Position numbers and translations under genes: made by a program. A stretch of 64,000 bases of DNA from NCBI GenBank assembly GCA_963844435.1, contig CAWJOG010000004.1, forward strand, positions 372,001 to 436,000, read 5' to 3'. Position 1 is the first letter of the stretch; each line of letters opens with the position of its first letter. Below the pieces are notes generated by a model that was not told the DNA's origin, made no database searches, and saw only the letters and a program-made list of their open reading frames with translations. The DNA comes from JBDSLU01 sp963844435 (GTDB lineage Bacteria; Acidobacteriota; Vicinamibacteria; Vicinamibacterales; Vicinamibacteraceae). This document shows, piece after piece, positions 9,265 through 18,269 of this stretch.

Positions 9265-9546
9265 GCGCGCGGGGCGTGGCTGGTCGGGCGGCGAGGGGGC
9301 CCGGTAGAGGAACGCCAGGATTTCGGCGACCACCTGGTAGACCTCGCCGGGGATGTCCTCCCCAGATCGAGGCGGGTCCGCACGTCGACGAGCTCGCGAT
9401 CTTCGTGCACCGGGATGCCGTGCTCGCGCGCCAGCGCGAGGATGCGCTCGGCCACGTGCCCTTCGCCGCGCGCGACGAGCTTCGGCGCGCCGATCCTTGG
9501 GATGGTCGTAGCGCAGCGCGGCGACGCGGAGTCGTGGTTCGCTCAT
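9260..9546 (-). CDS. Orphan FlhB/YscU C-terminal domain protein (frameshifted)
   Basis: A small cytoplasmic protein matching only the C-terminal cytoplasmic domain of the flagellar/type III export switch FlhB. It has VAALRYDHPKD, then AERILALAREHGIPVHEDREL and EDIPGEVYQVVAEILAFLYR. The usual NPTH cleavage site and the membrane domain are absent, as in the stand-alone FlhB-like (YlqH type) proteins. Two indels, near 9485 and 9365 (the latter a lost G in a G-run), separate the segments. The C-terminal end is uncertain: the TAA at 9260 is reached only after one more frame change. It starts 2 bp after the stop of the gene at 9549, so they form an operon. Confidence 0.65.
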
Positions 9547-9548
9547 GA

Positions 9549-9890
9549 TCAGGCGAGCGCGGACACGATGGATCCGCCGGGCGACGGCTCGTCCGGCCCA
9601 TCTTCGCGGCACTTGCCGCACGCCCTCGCACCAGAAGCGATCGGCAGAGCCTCGAGATCCAGCTCGACCATGGCCACACCACGCACCACGACCGCCAGCA
9701 CCTCGCCGTTCCGCACCGGCAGGGTGAACGCGATCAGCGACGGCCCTCCCCCAGGCACCGGCAGGACCTGGGCGAACAGCTTCTGCCCAGGCCCGAACGG
9801 CAGGTCTCCGCCCCCGTCGGAGGGCCGGTCGCCGCCCGCCGGCAGGCCGCCGTCCGCCGGCGAGATGGGCGATACACGGGGCACTTCCAT
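9549..9890 (-). CDS. Hypothetical protein upstream of the FlhB-like gene
   Basis: A 113-residue protein with no recognised domain. The first 35 residues are Gly/Pro/Asp-rich and probably disordered. Residues 35-90 look folded (QKLFAQVLPVPGGGPSLIAFTLPVRNGEVLAVVVRGVAMVELDLEALPI, quoted only as context in short form). It ends with a CGKC pair. In other bacteria the FlhB-like protein is often preceded by a FliK-like hook-length protein; this position suggests, but does not prove, a similar partnership. Confidence 0.5.
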   Translation of the reverse strand: MEVPRVSPISPADGGLPAGGDRPSDGGGDLPFGPGQKLFAQVLPVPGGGPSLIAFTLPVRNGEVLAVVVRGVAMVELDLEALPIASGARACGKCREDGPDEPSPGGSIVSALA

Positions 9891-9908
9891 GGCTCGATCT
9901 TATCTACA

Positions 9909-10358
9909 ATGCGTGAGATGCGCCTTCCTGCCGCCCTCCTGCTCGCCTGCCTCACGTCCGCCTCGCTCGCCGCCACTGCGGACACCACCCTGGGCTCCGG
10001 CGTGACGCTGGAGACGGCCACGCCGATCGCCGACGTGATTGCCAAGCCGGCCAGCTTCGCCGGACAGACGGTCCGCGTCGAAGGCGTGGTCACCGCCGTC
10101 TGCGAGCACATGGGCTGCTGGATGACGCTCGCGCCGGCCGGCGCGGCCGGCGAGCGTCCGGCGACGCTGCGCCTGAAGGTCGAGGACGGCGTGATCGTCT
10201 TCCCGGTGTCGGCACGCGGCCGGACCGCCGTCGCCCAAGGCGTCGTGTCGCGCGTCGGCGGCGACGACCATCACGCCGCTGATCAGGCCGCCGGCGCAGG
10301 GGCCGACGCGGCGAAGACCAGCTATCAGCTCGAAGTCACCGGCGCGATCCTGCGGTAG
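9909..10358 (+). CDS. Secreted DUF4920 protein
   Basis: A 149-residue exported protein of the DUF4920 family (unknown function). The signal peptide is MRLPAALLLACLTSASLAA, read from the second ATG at 9918, which is the more likely start. The family core contains FAGQTVRVEGVVTAVCEHMGCWMTL, with the conserved Cys and Gly-Cys-Trp typical of the family, and VFPVSARGRTAVAQGVV. The conserved cysteines suggest metal or redox chemistry, by inference. It is divergent from the gene at 9549-9890. ppk1 follows 41 bp downstream. Confidence 0.82.
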   Translation: MREMRLPAALLLACLTSASLAATADTTLGSGVTLETATPIADVIAKPASFAGQTVRVEGVVTAVCEHMGCWMTLAPAGAAGERPATLRLKVEDGVIVFPVSARGRTAVAQGVVSRVGGDDHHAADQAAGAGADAAKTSYQLEVTGAILR

Positions 10359-10399
10359 GAAACCAAATCGTCATACGGCCCTGCTAGGTTGGCCCGCTC

Positions 10400-12638
10400 G
10401 TGCACGATACAGACTCGACACCGCTCCCCGCCGACGACCCGCGCGTCGCCGACGTCTCCGGCCCACCCGAAGGCATGACCGGGAAGGGCCGTCCGCGCCG
10501 ACGGCGCAAGAAGACCTCGCCGGTCGTCCAGCCGCCCGACTGGCGCGGCGTCGACCCGGCCGACCTGTCGAACCCGGCGCTCTACATCAATCGCGAGCTC
10601 TCCTGGCTCGAGTTCAACCAGCGCGTGCTCGCCCAGGCGTGGGACACCGCGCACCCGCTGCTCGAGCGGGTCAAGTTCCTGGGCATCAGCGGCACCAACC
10701 TGGACGAGTTCTTCATGGTGCGGCTGGCGACGCTGCTGAAGAAGTACCGCGCCGGCATCGAGGACCTGTCGCCCGACGGCCTGAACACCGAGCAGCAGCT
10801 GATGGCCATCCGCGGCCGCGCGCTGACGATGATGGGCGAGTCTGTCGCGCTGCTGGAACGAGTCGCTGCGTCCGCAGCTGGCGGCCGAGGGCGTCCACTT
10901 CCTCGACGTCGCCGACTTCACGCCGGCGATCAACGAGTACCTGGCGAGCTTCTTCCGGACCGACATCTTCCCGGTCCTGACGCCGCTGGCGTTCGACCCC
11001 GGCCATCCGTTCCCGTACATCTCGAACCTGAGCAAGAACCTCGCGGTGGTCGTGAAGCACGGCGGCCGGACCAAGTTCGCGCGCGTCAAGGTGCCGGACA
11101 TGCTGCCGCGCTTCGTGCCGGTGCCCGAGAACATCGCGCCGAAGGGCGGCCTGACGTTCGCGTTCCTCGAGGACGTCATCGAGCACAACATCCACGAGCT
11201 GTTCCCCGGCACGGAGGTGCGCGGCGCGCACCTGTTCCGCATCATCCGCGACACCGACATGGTGATCCAGGAGGACGAGGCCGACGACCTGCTCGAGACC
11301 GTCGACAAGCGGGCTGAAGCAGCTGCGCTACGGCGCGCTGTCGCTGCTCGAGGTCGACGCGACGATGCCGCGCCGCGTCCTCAACATCCTGGTCGAGAAC
11401 TTCGACGTCGAGGAGGACGTCGTGGTCCGCACGGCGGATCGCATGGGCCTCGGCGACTGGCGCGCGATCCAGAAGCTGCACCGGCCGCAGCTGAAGGATC
11501 CGCCGTTCTCGCCGCGCACAGCTGTGGGACGCCAACGACCTCGAGACGATCTTCGATCAGATCCGCTACCAGGACCACCTGGTGCACCACCCGTTCGATT
11601 CGTTCGTCGTCGTCGAGTCGTTCCTGCGCGCCGCGATTGACGATCCGCTGGTCGTCGCGATCAAGATGACGCTCTACCGGATCGGCCAGAACTCGCCGCT
11701 GGTCGATCTGCTGATCGACGCCGCCGAGCAGGGCAAGCAGGTGGCGGTCCTCGTCGAGCTGAAGGCGCGCTTCGACGAACGCAACAACATCGCCTGGGCC
11801 AACCGGCTCGAGTCGGCGGGCATCCACGTCGTCTACGGCCTCGTCAACCTGAAGACGCACTGCAAGCTGTGCCTGGTGGTGCGCAAGGAGCACGACGGCA
11901 TCCGCCGCTACGCGCACGTCGGCACCGGGCAACTACAACCCGGTGACCTCGGAGATCTACACCGACCTCGGCCTGTTCACCGCCGACCCGCAGATCGTCG
12001 ACGACGTGTCACAGGTCTTCAACTATCTGACCGGCTACTCGCACAAGCGGACCTACAGCGAGCTGCTGGTGGCGCCGATCGGCCTGCGCGCGGCGATGCG
12101 CGCCCTGATCGAGCGCGAGGCCGAGCATGCCCGGGCGGGGCGGCCGGCGCACATCATCATCAAGAACAACGCCGTCGCCGATCCCGCGATGATCAAGTCG
12201 CTCTACCGCGCGTCGCAGGCCGGCCTGCCGATCGACCTGATCGTGCGCGGCGTCTGCTGCCTGCGCTCCGGCGTCCCCGGCATCAGCGAGCACATCCGCG
12301 TGCGGTCGGTGGTCGGCCGCTTCCTCGAGCACTCGCGCATCTACTACTTCGAGAACGGCGGCGAGCCGGAGGTGTTCATCGGCAGCGCCGACCTGATGGA
12401 GCGCAACCTCGATCGGCGGGTCGAAGTGCTGTGTCCCGTCCGCGACACCGAGCTGCGCCGGCACCTGCGCGCCGTGGTCCTCGATTCCCTGCTGCGCGAC
12501 ACGGACCGGGCCTATCTGCTGCAGAGCGACGGGAGCTACGTGTCGGCCGCCGCGGGAGCTCCGTCAGGATCGGCCGGCGTCAACAGCCAGCAGCTCCTGC
12601 TCGACTCCTACACGAAGCCGCCCGCGCTGGTCGAATAG
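10400..12638 (+). CDS. ppk1: Polyphosphate kinase 1 (four frameshifts)
   Basis: PPK1 reversibly polymerises the gamma-phosphate of ATP into polyphosphate. From the GTG start at 10400 a low-complexity leader runs to LYINRELSWLEFNQRVL, the PPK1 hallmark. Then come FLGISGTNLDEFFMVR, FLTPLAFDPGHPFPYISNLS-type sequence, YQDHLVHHPFDSFVVVE, VVAIKMTLYRIGQNSPLV, KARFDERNNIAWANRLE and RRYAHVGTG/NYNP, which carries the phospho-accepting histidine, then SADLMERNLDRRVEV. The frame moves by +1 at about 10860, 11310, 11520 and 11935, one of them inside the active-site motif. Intact sequence on both sides points to inserted bases. The total of about 745 residues is normal. Confidence 0.92.
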
Positions 12639-12700
12639 CCCCGCCGTCGCCGAGGCTGCGGCGCGGCAACCCGCCCGGCGAGCGGCAGGCCGTCGCCAAC

Positions 12701-12976
12701 TTAGTGGGTGATCGCGTTTTCGAGTTCGCAGAATCCCAGCAGCTCGAAACGGGTCCGCGTGTCCGTCGCGTCGGCGAGCACACCGGACAGCGACTCGTGC
12801 ACCCGGGACCGGAGGAACCGCTGGTTCAGGACGAGGCGCAGCTCGTAGCCATGGGGGTGCGCCCCGACGTTGACCGACACCGAACCCTCGGTTTCGTGGA
12901 TCAGGGTCCACAACGTCCCGGGGGGCGGGATCGGCCGCCGCGCGGCCGGTTCGAAGAAGTGGTTGGCGAGGAACAT
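12701..12976 (-). CDS. Hypothetical protein
   Basis: A 91-residue open frame with reasonable composition (HPHGYELRLVLNQRFLRSRV, then TDTRTRFELLGFCELENAITH). No family is recognised. It is convergent with ppk1. It might be a genuine small protein; there is no strong ribosome-binding site and no neighbour that hints at a role. The 200 bp upstream (12977-13178) contain no supportable gene, only GC-rich sequence with short inverted repeats. Confidence 0.4.
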   Translation of the reverse strand: MFLANHFFEPAARRPIPPPGTLWTLIHETEGSVSVNVGAHPHGYELRLVLNQRFLRSRVHESLSGVLADATDTRTRFELLGFCELENAITH

Positions 12977-13178
12977 CGCGACAGCTGACCGACCTCATTA
13001 GCGAAGGGTGTGCCAGCTCCAGGCGATGTGGAGGGAGCCGCGAGTTTCGCGGGGAAATGCGAGTCCGGCCCGCGGCGTTGCCGCAGATATTCTGCCCGAC
13101 GGGTACCTTTCTTCAACTTGGCTGCGCTTCGCGCGCTTGGATCGCGAGCCGCACGCACACCCGCACACGGTGTGCGCT

Positions 13179-13574
13179 TCAGCGGGACACGGGGATCCGC
13201 GGGCCTTCGATGACGTCGATCGGGGGGCGACGGGGCGACGCCTGCAGGACCCGGATCATCAGGTCTGGCTGTCCCGCCAGGCACTCCGTGGCGCCACAGG
13301 CTTCGACCACCAGCCGATACTCACCCGGCGGCAGCATGGGCAGCGAAGCCCGCCAGACCGCGCCGTCCGTCGTGCGGGCATCGTGCAGCACCGTGCAGGC
13401 GCCGTTGACGCACAGCCGATAGTAGGAGGCCTGCGCCCCGGCCTGAGTCCACTCGAGCTGGAACGGCCAGGCCGTCTGCGCGCGGGCCGGCATCATCGAC
13501 GCTGGCAACGCGAGAATCCACGCACCGGCCAGCACGGCCAGCGCGCCGCGCGCAATTCGACTCCGCCGCGTCAT
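13179..13574 (-). CDS. Secreted fibronectin-type-III-like protein
   Basis: An exported protein of about 131 residues. The second ATG at 13574 gives a normal signal peptide: MTRRSRIARGALAVLAGAWI, with cleavage near ARAQ; the first ATG at 13598 would add 8 residues. The mature part has FQLEWTQAGAQASYYRLCVNG and LPPGEYRLVVEACGATEC, the pattern of a single FN3-like beta-sandwich with paired cysteines. The ligand is unknown. A TATAGT -10-like box lies at about 13613-13618 on this strand. It is divergent from the cyclic-di-GMP enzyme gene. Confidence 0.65.
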   Translation of the reverse strand: MTRRSRIARGALAVLAGAWILALPASMMPARAQTAWPFQLEWTQAGAQASYYRLCVNGACTVLHDARTTDGAVWRASLPMLPPGEYRLVVEACGATECLAGQPDLMIRVLQASPRRPPIDVIEGPRIPVSR

Positions 13575-13755
13575 GGCGCCACCATCCGTGTCTCTCACAA
13601 AGCTTCACCCACTATAGCAACGCCGGACGGCAGCTGTGCGAACAGTCTGGACGCGGTGTGCAACGGCGCCCGACAGGCCATTTCTCCCCTTCGCGGCGAG
13701 TGCCGATTCCCTAAACCAGGACCTTCGCGTCGCGCCGCGCGGACTCCCTTGCTTG

Positions 13756-16206
13756 ATGCAGTTGCTCCCCCTGGTCGCTCGAGTCTACGTGCTGGTCGTC
13801 ATGGCCGCTGGTGGCTGCTTGGCCGCCTCCGCCCTGGCCGGGCTGCACCTCCCGCACCCGGCCACGTTCGGGGCGCTGCTGGTGCTCGCCGTCCTCACTT
13901 CGGTCTTCAAGGTGTCGGTGCCGATGCCGGCGCCGCTCAACACTCAGCCGCTGACGATGTCGCTCGCCTTCGCGGCGAACTTCGCCTCGCTGGTGATCCT
14001 CGACGGTCCGAGCTCGACGCTGATCGCCATGGTCGCGGCGTGGAGCCAGACCACCTTCAACACCTTCCGCGCCCGGAATCCCTGGCACCGGACGGTCTTC
14101 AACATGGCGGCCCTGGCGGTCACCATGACGGCCACCGACGTCGCCCTCCAGATCGTCGCCGGCCATGCCGGGCCGTGGAACCTGCGCGCCGACGCGGTTG
14201 CGCTCGGCGCCGCCGCGGCGACCTACTACGTCGTCAACTCCGGCGTCGTCGCCGGAGCCCTGGCCGCGGCCGGCAAGCAGCCGTTCATCCGCCTCTGGAT
14301 GCGGCACCTGCTGAGCGGCTGGATCGCGCACGTGTTCGGCGCGGCCGCCGCGGCGCTCGCGGTCGCCACGGTCGACCGATCGGCCTACTGGCTGGTGCCG
14401 CTCGGCGCCCTCTCGCTCGGCCTGGGCTATCGCGCCTATCGCGCCTACATCGAGCGGATGGATCAGCAGCAGCACGCCGTGCAGCGGCTGTCCGACCTGC
14501 ACCTCGCCACCGTCGAGGCCCTGGCACTGGCGATCGACGCCGCCGATCAGGGATCGCGGCTGCACCTGCGGCGCCTGCAGCGCCACGCCTCGCTCCTGGC
14601 CCGCGCCAGCGGCCTGGCCGATGATGAAGTCCAGGCGGTGGCCACCGGGGCGATGCTGCACGACATCGGCATGCTCGCCGTGCCGCAGCACATCCTGGCC
14701 AAGCGCGCCGGCCTGACCGACGACGAGCGCCGCAAGCTGTGGCTGCACCCGCAGGTCGGGGCCGACATCATCCACGCGGTGCCGTTCCCGTCGCCGGTGG
14801 CGCCGCTCATCCTCAGCCACCACGAGCAATGGGACGGCGGCGGCTATCCGGCCGGCCTCCTCGGCGAGGCGATTCCGCTCGGCTCGCGGATCATCGCCCT
14901 CGTCGATCGCTTCGACACGCTGCTGCGCGAGCCGGGGGCGACGGCACAGGCGGCACTGGATCGACTCAGCGAGGACGCCGGGCGCGTCCTCGACCCCAAT
15001 CTCGTCGCGCGCTTCCAGGACATGGCGGCGTCCGTCCTCTCGATCGAGGCCGAGCTCGTGCCGCCGGTTCCCGCCGCCGATCTCGACATGCGCGGCACGT
15101 CCGCCGACCTGACGCCCTCGCCCAACCCCGTCGCCCACATCGCGCACGCGCAGCGCGAGGTCTATGGCCTCTACGACCTGTCGCAGGCGCTCGGCGCCAC
15201 GCTGACCGTCACCGACGCCATGCAGCAGCTGCGCGAGCGGCTCGGCGGGCTGGTGCCGTTCTCGACCTGCGCGCTGTTCCTGCACGACATCGAGTCGGCG
15301 CGGACGACCTGCCGCTGGATGGGCGGGCGTGACGCGGCCGACCCCGCGACGACGATCGCCAGCGAGTTCGTGCAGGGCCCGGTCGCGTGGGTGCTCGAGC
15401 ACGGCCGCTCGCTCGTCACGGCGTTGCCGGCGGGCGTGCCGGCGAGGCGCGGCGACGGCCTGCCGCCGCGGGCGCCGGGCGTCGTCGAGGTGCTGATCTG
15501 CCCGCTGCGGGTGGACGACCTCACCTATGGCGCGCTCGCCGCCTACCACGATCGGCGCGACACCTACGCCGAGGATCAGCGCCGCATCTTCGAGCGCGTC
15601 GCCGAGATCGTCTCGTCGGCGATCCAGAACGCGCTGCGCTACGAGCGCACGCACGAGGCCGCGCTCACCGATCGGTTGACGTCGCTCGCCAACTCCTGGG
15701 GCCTGGTCGCCGGCGCGGATCACGCGCTCGCCCGCGCCGTGCACGAGCAGGAGCCGCTCGCCGTGCTGATGCTGGACATCGATCGCTTCAAGGACGTCAA
15801 CGACACGCACGGCCACGAAGCCGGCGATCGCGCGCTGAAGGTGGTGGCGCGCGTGCTGTCGCAGGCGGTCAGGCCGAACGACGTCTGCGCCCGCTACGGC
15901 GGCGACGAGTTCGTGGTGCTGCTCGCCAACTGCGACGTGCACCAGGCCGATCGCCGCGCCGCCGAGCTGAAGCGGCAGGTGGCGGCGCTGCGCTTCGAGG
16001 CGGCGCCCGGCGAGGCGATGCCGCTGCGGATCAGCGTCGGCGCCGCGGTCTACCCCGCCGACGGGCGCGCCTTCGACGCGCTGCTCGCCGTCGCCGATCG
16101 CCGCATGTACCACGACAAGACGATGGCCCGGCGCGGCGCCGCACGCTGGACCGAGCTGGCCGAAACGTCCTCGCGGGAAGCCGCGCGGACCATCCTGCGC
16201 GACTGA
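13756..16206 (+). CDS. Membrane HD-GYP phosphodiesterase with GAF and GGDEF domains
   Basis: A bifunctional cyclic-di-GMP enzyme. The ATG at 13756 starts a hydrophobic N-terminus; residues 1-230 hold about six membrane segments. The HD-GYP domain follows, with LHDIGMLAVP near residue 301, HPQVGADII and LSHHEQWDGGGYP, all needed for hydrolysis of c-di-GMP. A GAF-like sensor occupies about 470-630. The C-terminal GGDEF domain has RYGGDEF near 713-719 and an RxxD inhibitory site (RPND) five residues upstream, so product-inhibited cyclase activity is expected. An earlier in-frame ATG at 13636 would add 40 non-hydrophobic residues and is less likely. Intact over 2.45 kb. Confidence 0.9.
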   Translation: MQLLPLVARVYVLVVMAAGGCLAASALAGLHLPHPATFGALLVLAVLTSVFKVSVPMPAPLNTQPLTMSLAFAANFASLVILDGPSSTLIAMVAAWSQTTFNTFRARNPWHRTVFNMAALAVTMTATDVALQIVAGHAGPWNLRADAVALGAAAATYYVVNSGVVAGALAAAGKQPFIRLWMRHLLSGWIAHVFGAAAAALAVATVDRSAYWLVPLGALSLGLGYRAYRAYIERMDQQQHAVQRLSDLHLATVEALALAIDAADQGSRLHLRRLQRHASLLARASGLADDEVQAVATGAMLHDIGMLAVPQHILAKRAGLTDDERRKLWLHPQVGADIIHAVPFPSPVAPLILSHHEQWDGGGYPAGLLGEAIPLGSRIIALVDRFDTLLREPGATAQAALDRLSEDAGRVLDPNLVARFQDMAASVLSIEAELVPPVPAADLDMRGTSADLTPSPNPVAHIAHAQREVYGLYDLSQALGATLTVTDAMQQLRERLGGLVPFSTCALFLHDIESARTTCRWMGGRDAADPATTIASEFVQGPVAWVLEHGRSLVTALPAGVPARRGDGLPPRAPGVVEVLICPLRVDDLTYGALAAYHDRRDTYAEDQRRIFERVAEIVSSAIQNALRYERTHEAALTDRLTSLANSWGLVAGADHALARAVHEQEPLAVLMLDIDRFKDVNDTHGHEAGDRALKVVARVLSQAVRPNDVCARYGGDEFVVLLANCDVHQADRRAAELKRQVAALRFEAAPGEAMPLRISVGAAVYPADGRAFDALLAVADRRMYHDKTMARRGAARWTELAETSSREAARTILRD

Positions 16207-16243
16207 TCGCTCGTCCCCAGACCGGAGCCTGCATGACGGTGTG

Positions 16244-16352
16244 CCCCTCGACACGCGGGCTGAGCGCGGCATCTTATGGCTCGCGGGGTCCTCGGGGGGG
16301 TGCGCCGGTTAGCCCCTCGACACCCGGGGGGTGAGCGCGGCATCTTATGGCT
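16244..16352. repeat. Two intergenic direct repeats of about 38 bp
   Basis: Copies at 16244-16281 and 16313-16352 share CCCCTCGACAC near the start and GAGCGCGGCATCTTATGGCT at the end, separated by about 31 bp. A shorter partial copy (GGTGAGCGCGGG) follows at about 16366. The function is unknown; they fill the gap between the c-di-GMP enzyme and the TPR gene. Confidence 0.6.
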
Positions 16353-16415
16353 GTCGCCGCCGGGCGGTGAGCGCGGGTAGGCTCCCGGGCCCCCGCGTTC
16401 CCGGAGGAGCCTTCG

Positions 16416-18155
16416 ATGTCACGCACCCTGTTGTTCGCCACCGCGTTCTGCTCGATCGCCACGGTCGCCAGCGCACAGACCTCGGCAGGTCCGGCTGCTG
16501 CCGCGCCCACCCACAAGCACTACGAGGCCTCCGAGCAGGCCGCGCAGCCGGGCCCGGGTGGCGAGCTGGCGCCCCGGCTCCAGTCCCTCGGCTCGCACAC
16601 GTTTCCGGTGTCGACGAAGAACGCCGATGCCCAGGCGTTCATGAACCAGGGCCTGAACCTCGCCTACGCCTTCAACCACGCCGAGGCCCGGCGCGCCTTC
16701 CGCGAAGCGGCGCGTCTCGATCCCACGCTCGCGATGGCCTACTGGGGCCAGGCGCTCGTGCTCGGGCCCAACATCAACGCGATGATGGAACCGAACGACG
16801 AGCCGCACGCCGACGAGCTCGTGAAGAAAGCGCAGTCGCTCGCCGCCTCGGCGACCCCGCGCGAGCAGGCGCTGATCAAGGCGCTCGACGCCCGCTACTC
16901 GGGCAAGGCCGAACACCGCGACGCCAACAACCAGGCCTACGCGGACGCCATGCGGGCCGTGCACACGCAGTTCCCCGACGACGCCGACATCGCGATGTTC
17001 TACGTCGAGTCGATGATGGACCTGCGGCCCTGGGGCTACTGGATGCGCGACGGCCAGCCGCACGCCGGCACCACCGAGATCGTCGCCCTCACCGAGGACG
17101 TGATGCGGCGTCATCCGAAGCATCCGGGCGCGCTGCACATGTACATCCACCTGGTGGAGTCGGTGGCGCCGGAGAAGGCCGAAGCCGCCGCCGACGCGCT
17201 GCTGCCGCTGCTGCCCGACGCCGGGCACATGGTCCACATGCCGTCGCACATCTACCAGCGGGTCGGCCGCTACGCCGACGCGATGAAGAGCAACGAGCTG
17301 GCGATCAAGGCCGACGAGAGCTACATCACCCAGTGCCGGGCCCAGGGCATGTATCCGATGGCCTACTACCCGCACAACATCCACTTCCACTGGTTCGCCG
17401 CGTCGGCCGACGGGCAGGGCGCAGTGGCGCTCGCGTCGGCCCGCAAGGTGGCGGCGAAGATCGACGACAAGGCGCTCGCCGAGATCCCGATCACCGCCGG
17501 CTTCCGCGTCGTGCCGTACTGGGCGATGGCCCGCTTCGGCAAGTGGGACGAGATCCTGAAGGAGCCGAAGCCGCCCGCCGCCAGCGCGTTCCTGGTCGGC
17601 GCGTGGCACTTCGTCCGCGGCCTGGCGTTCGTGGCCAAAGGCCAGCTGGCGGCTGCCGACAAGGAACTGGTGGCGCTGCGCGGACAGATGAAGCACGCGT
17701 CGCTCGACGGGCCGATGTTCTCGCCCAACACCGGCCGCGCCATTTTGGGCATCGGGCCGCACGTGCTGGCCGGCGAGATCGCTGCCGCGCGCGGCGCCTA
17801 CGGCACGGCGATCGCCGCGCTCGAGCGCGCCGTCCGTCTCGAGGACGCGCTGGTCTACACCGAGCCGAGCGAGTTCATGTTCCCGTCACGCCTCGCGCTC
17901 GGCGCGATCCTGCTCCAGGCGGGCCGGCCCGACGAAGCCGAGACCGTGTACTGGGAGGATCTGAAGCGCAATCGCGAGTCAGGCTGGGCACTCTTCGGGC
18001 TGCACCAGGCGCTGGTCGCGCAGAAGAAGGCCGACCAGGCGGCAATCGTGAAGGCGCGGCTCGACAAGGCCTGGGCACGTGCCGACGTGAAGCTGACCGC
18101 CTCTCGCTTCGGACGGACGCCAGCCGCGGCGAAGGCTCCGGCGGCCTCGAACTAG
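16416..18155 (+). CDS. Secreted tetratricopeptide-repeat protein
   Basis: A 579-residue exported protein with a signal peptide (MSRTLLFATAFCSIATVASA, cleavage before QTSAG). A linker leads into helical TPR-type repeats. Examples are AFMNQGLNLAYAFNHAEARR, FREAARLDPTLAMAYWGQAL and RYADAMKSNELAIKADESYI. It also contains HPGALHMYIHLVES and GHMVHMPSHIYQRVGRY, characteristic of a large secreted TPR family seen in Acidobacteriota and Bacteroidota. Binding partners are not known. A GGAGG site precedes the ATG by 7 nt. The gene is intact, unlike the next one, which shows that indels are unevenly spread. Confidence 0.85.
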   Translation: MSRTLLFATAFCSIATVASAQTSAGPAAAAPTHKHYEASEQAAQPGPGGELAPRLQSLGSHTFPVSTKNADAQAFMNQGLNLAYAFNHAEARRAFREAARLDPTLAMAYWGQALVLGPNINAMMEPNDEPHADELVKKAQSLAASATPREQALIKALDARYSGKAEHRDANNQAYADAMRAVHTQFPDDADIAMFYVESMMDLRPWGYWMRDGQPHAGTTEIVALTEDVMRRHPKHPGALHMYIHLVESVAPEKAEAAADALLPLLPDAGHMVHMPSHIYQRVGRYADAMKSNELAIKADESYITQCRAQGMYPMAYYPHNIHFHWFAASADGQGAVALASARKVAAKIDDKALAEIPITAGFRVVPYWAMARFGKWDEILKEPKPPAASAFLVGAWHFVRGLAFVAKGQLAAADKELVALRGQMKHASLDGPMFSPNTGRAILGIGPHVLAGEIAAARGAYGTAIAALERAVRLEDALVYTEPSEFMFPSRLALGAILLQAGRPDEAETVYWEDLKRNRESGWALFGLHQALVAQKKADQAAIVKARLDKAWARADVKLTASRFGRTPAAAKAPAASN

Positions 18156-18269
18156 CGCGGATTCCCGGCCGGCGGCACCTGGCCGGCCCGCTGACTGTAG
18201 CCCGCAGGGCGCGGGATCGATACAGTAGGCAGGCCGGCGCCCCCCTCGCCGATCCCGGGAGTCTCGTGC

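Noticed and set aside
12977..13178. A possible riboswitch between the small minus-strand gene and the FN3-like gene
   Set aside because: Short inverted repeats are present, but no c-di-GMP, fluoride or cobalamin core could be matched.
13711..16272. A very long open frame on the minus strand opposite the HD-GYP/GGDEF gene
   Set aside because: GC-rich codon bias keeps the antisense frame open. Its product is Arg/Gly/His-rich with no domain, while the plus strand encodes clear motifs.
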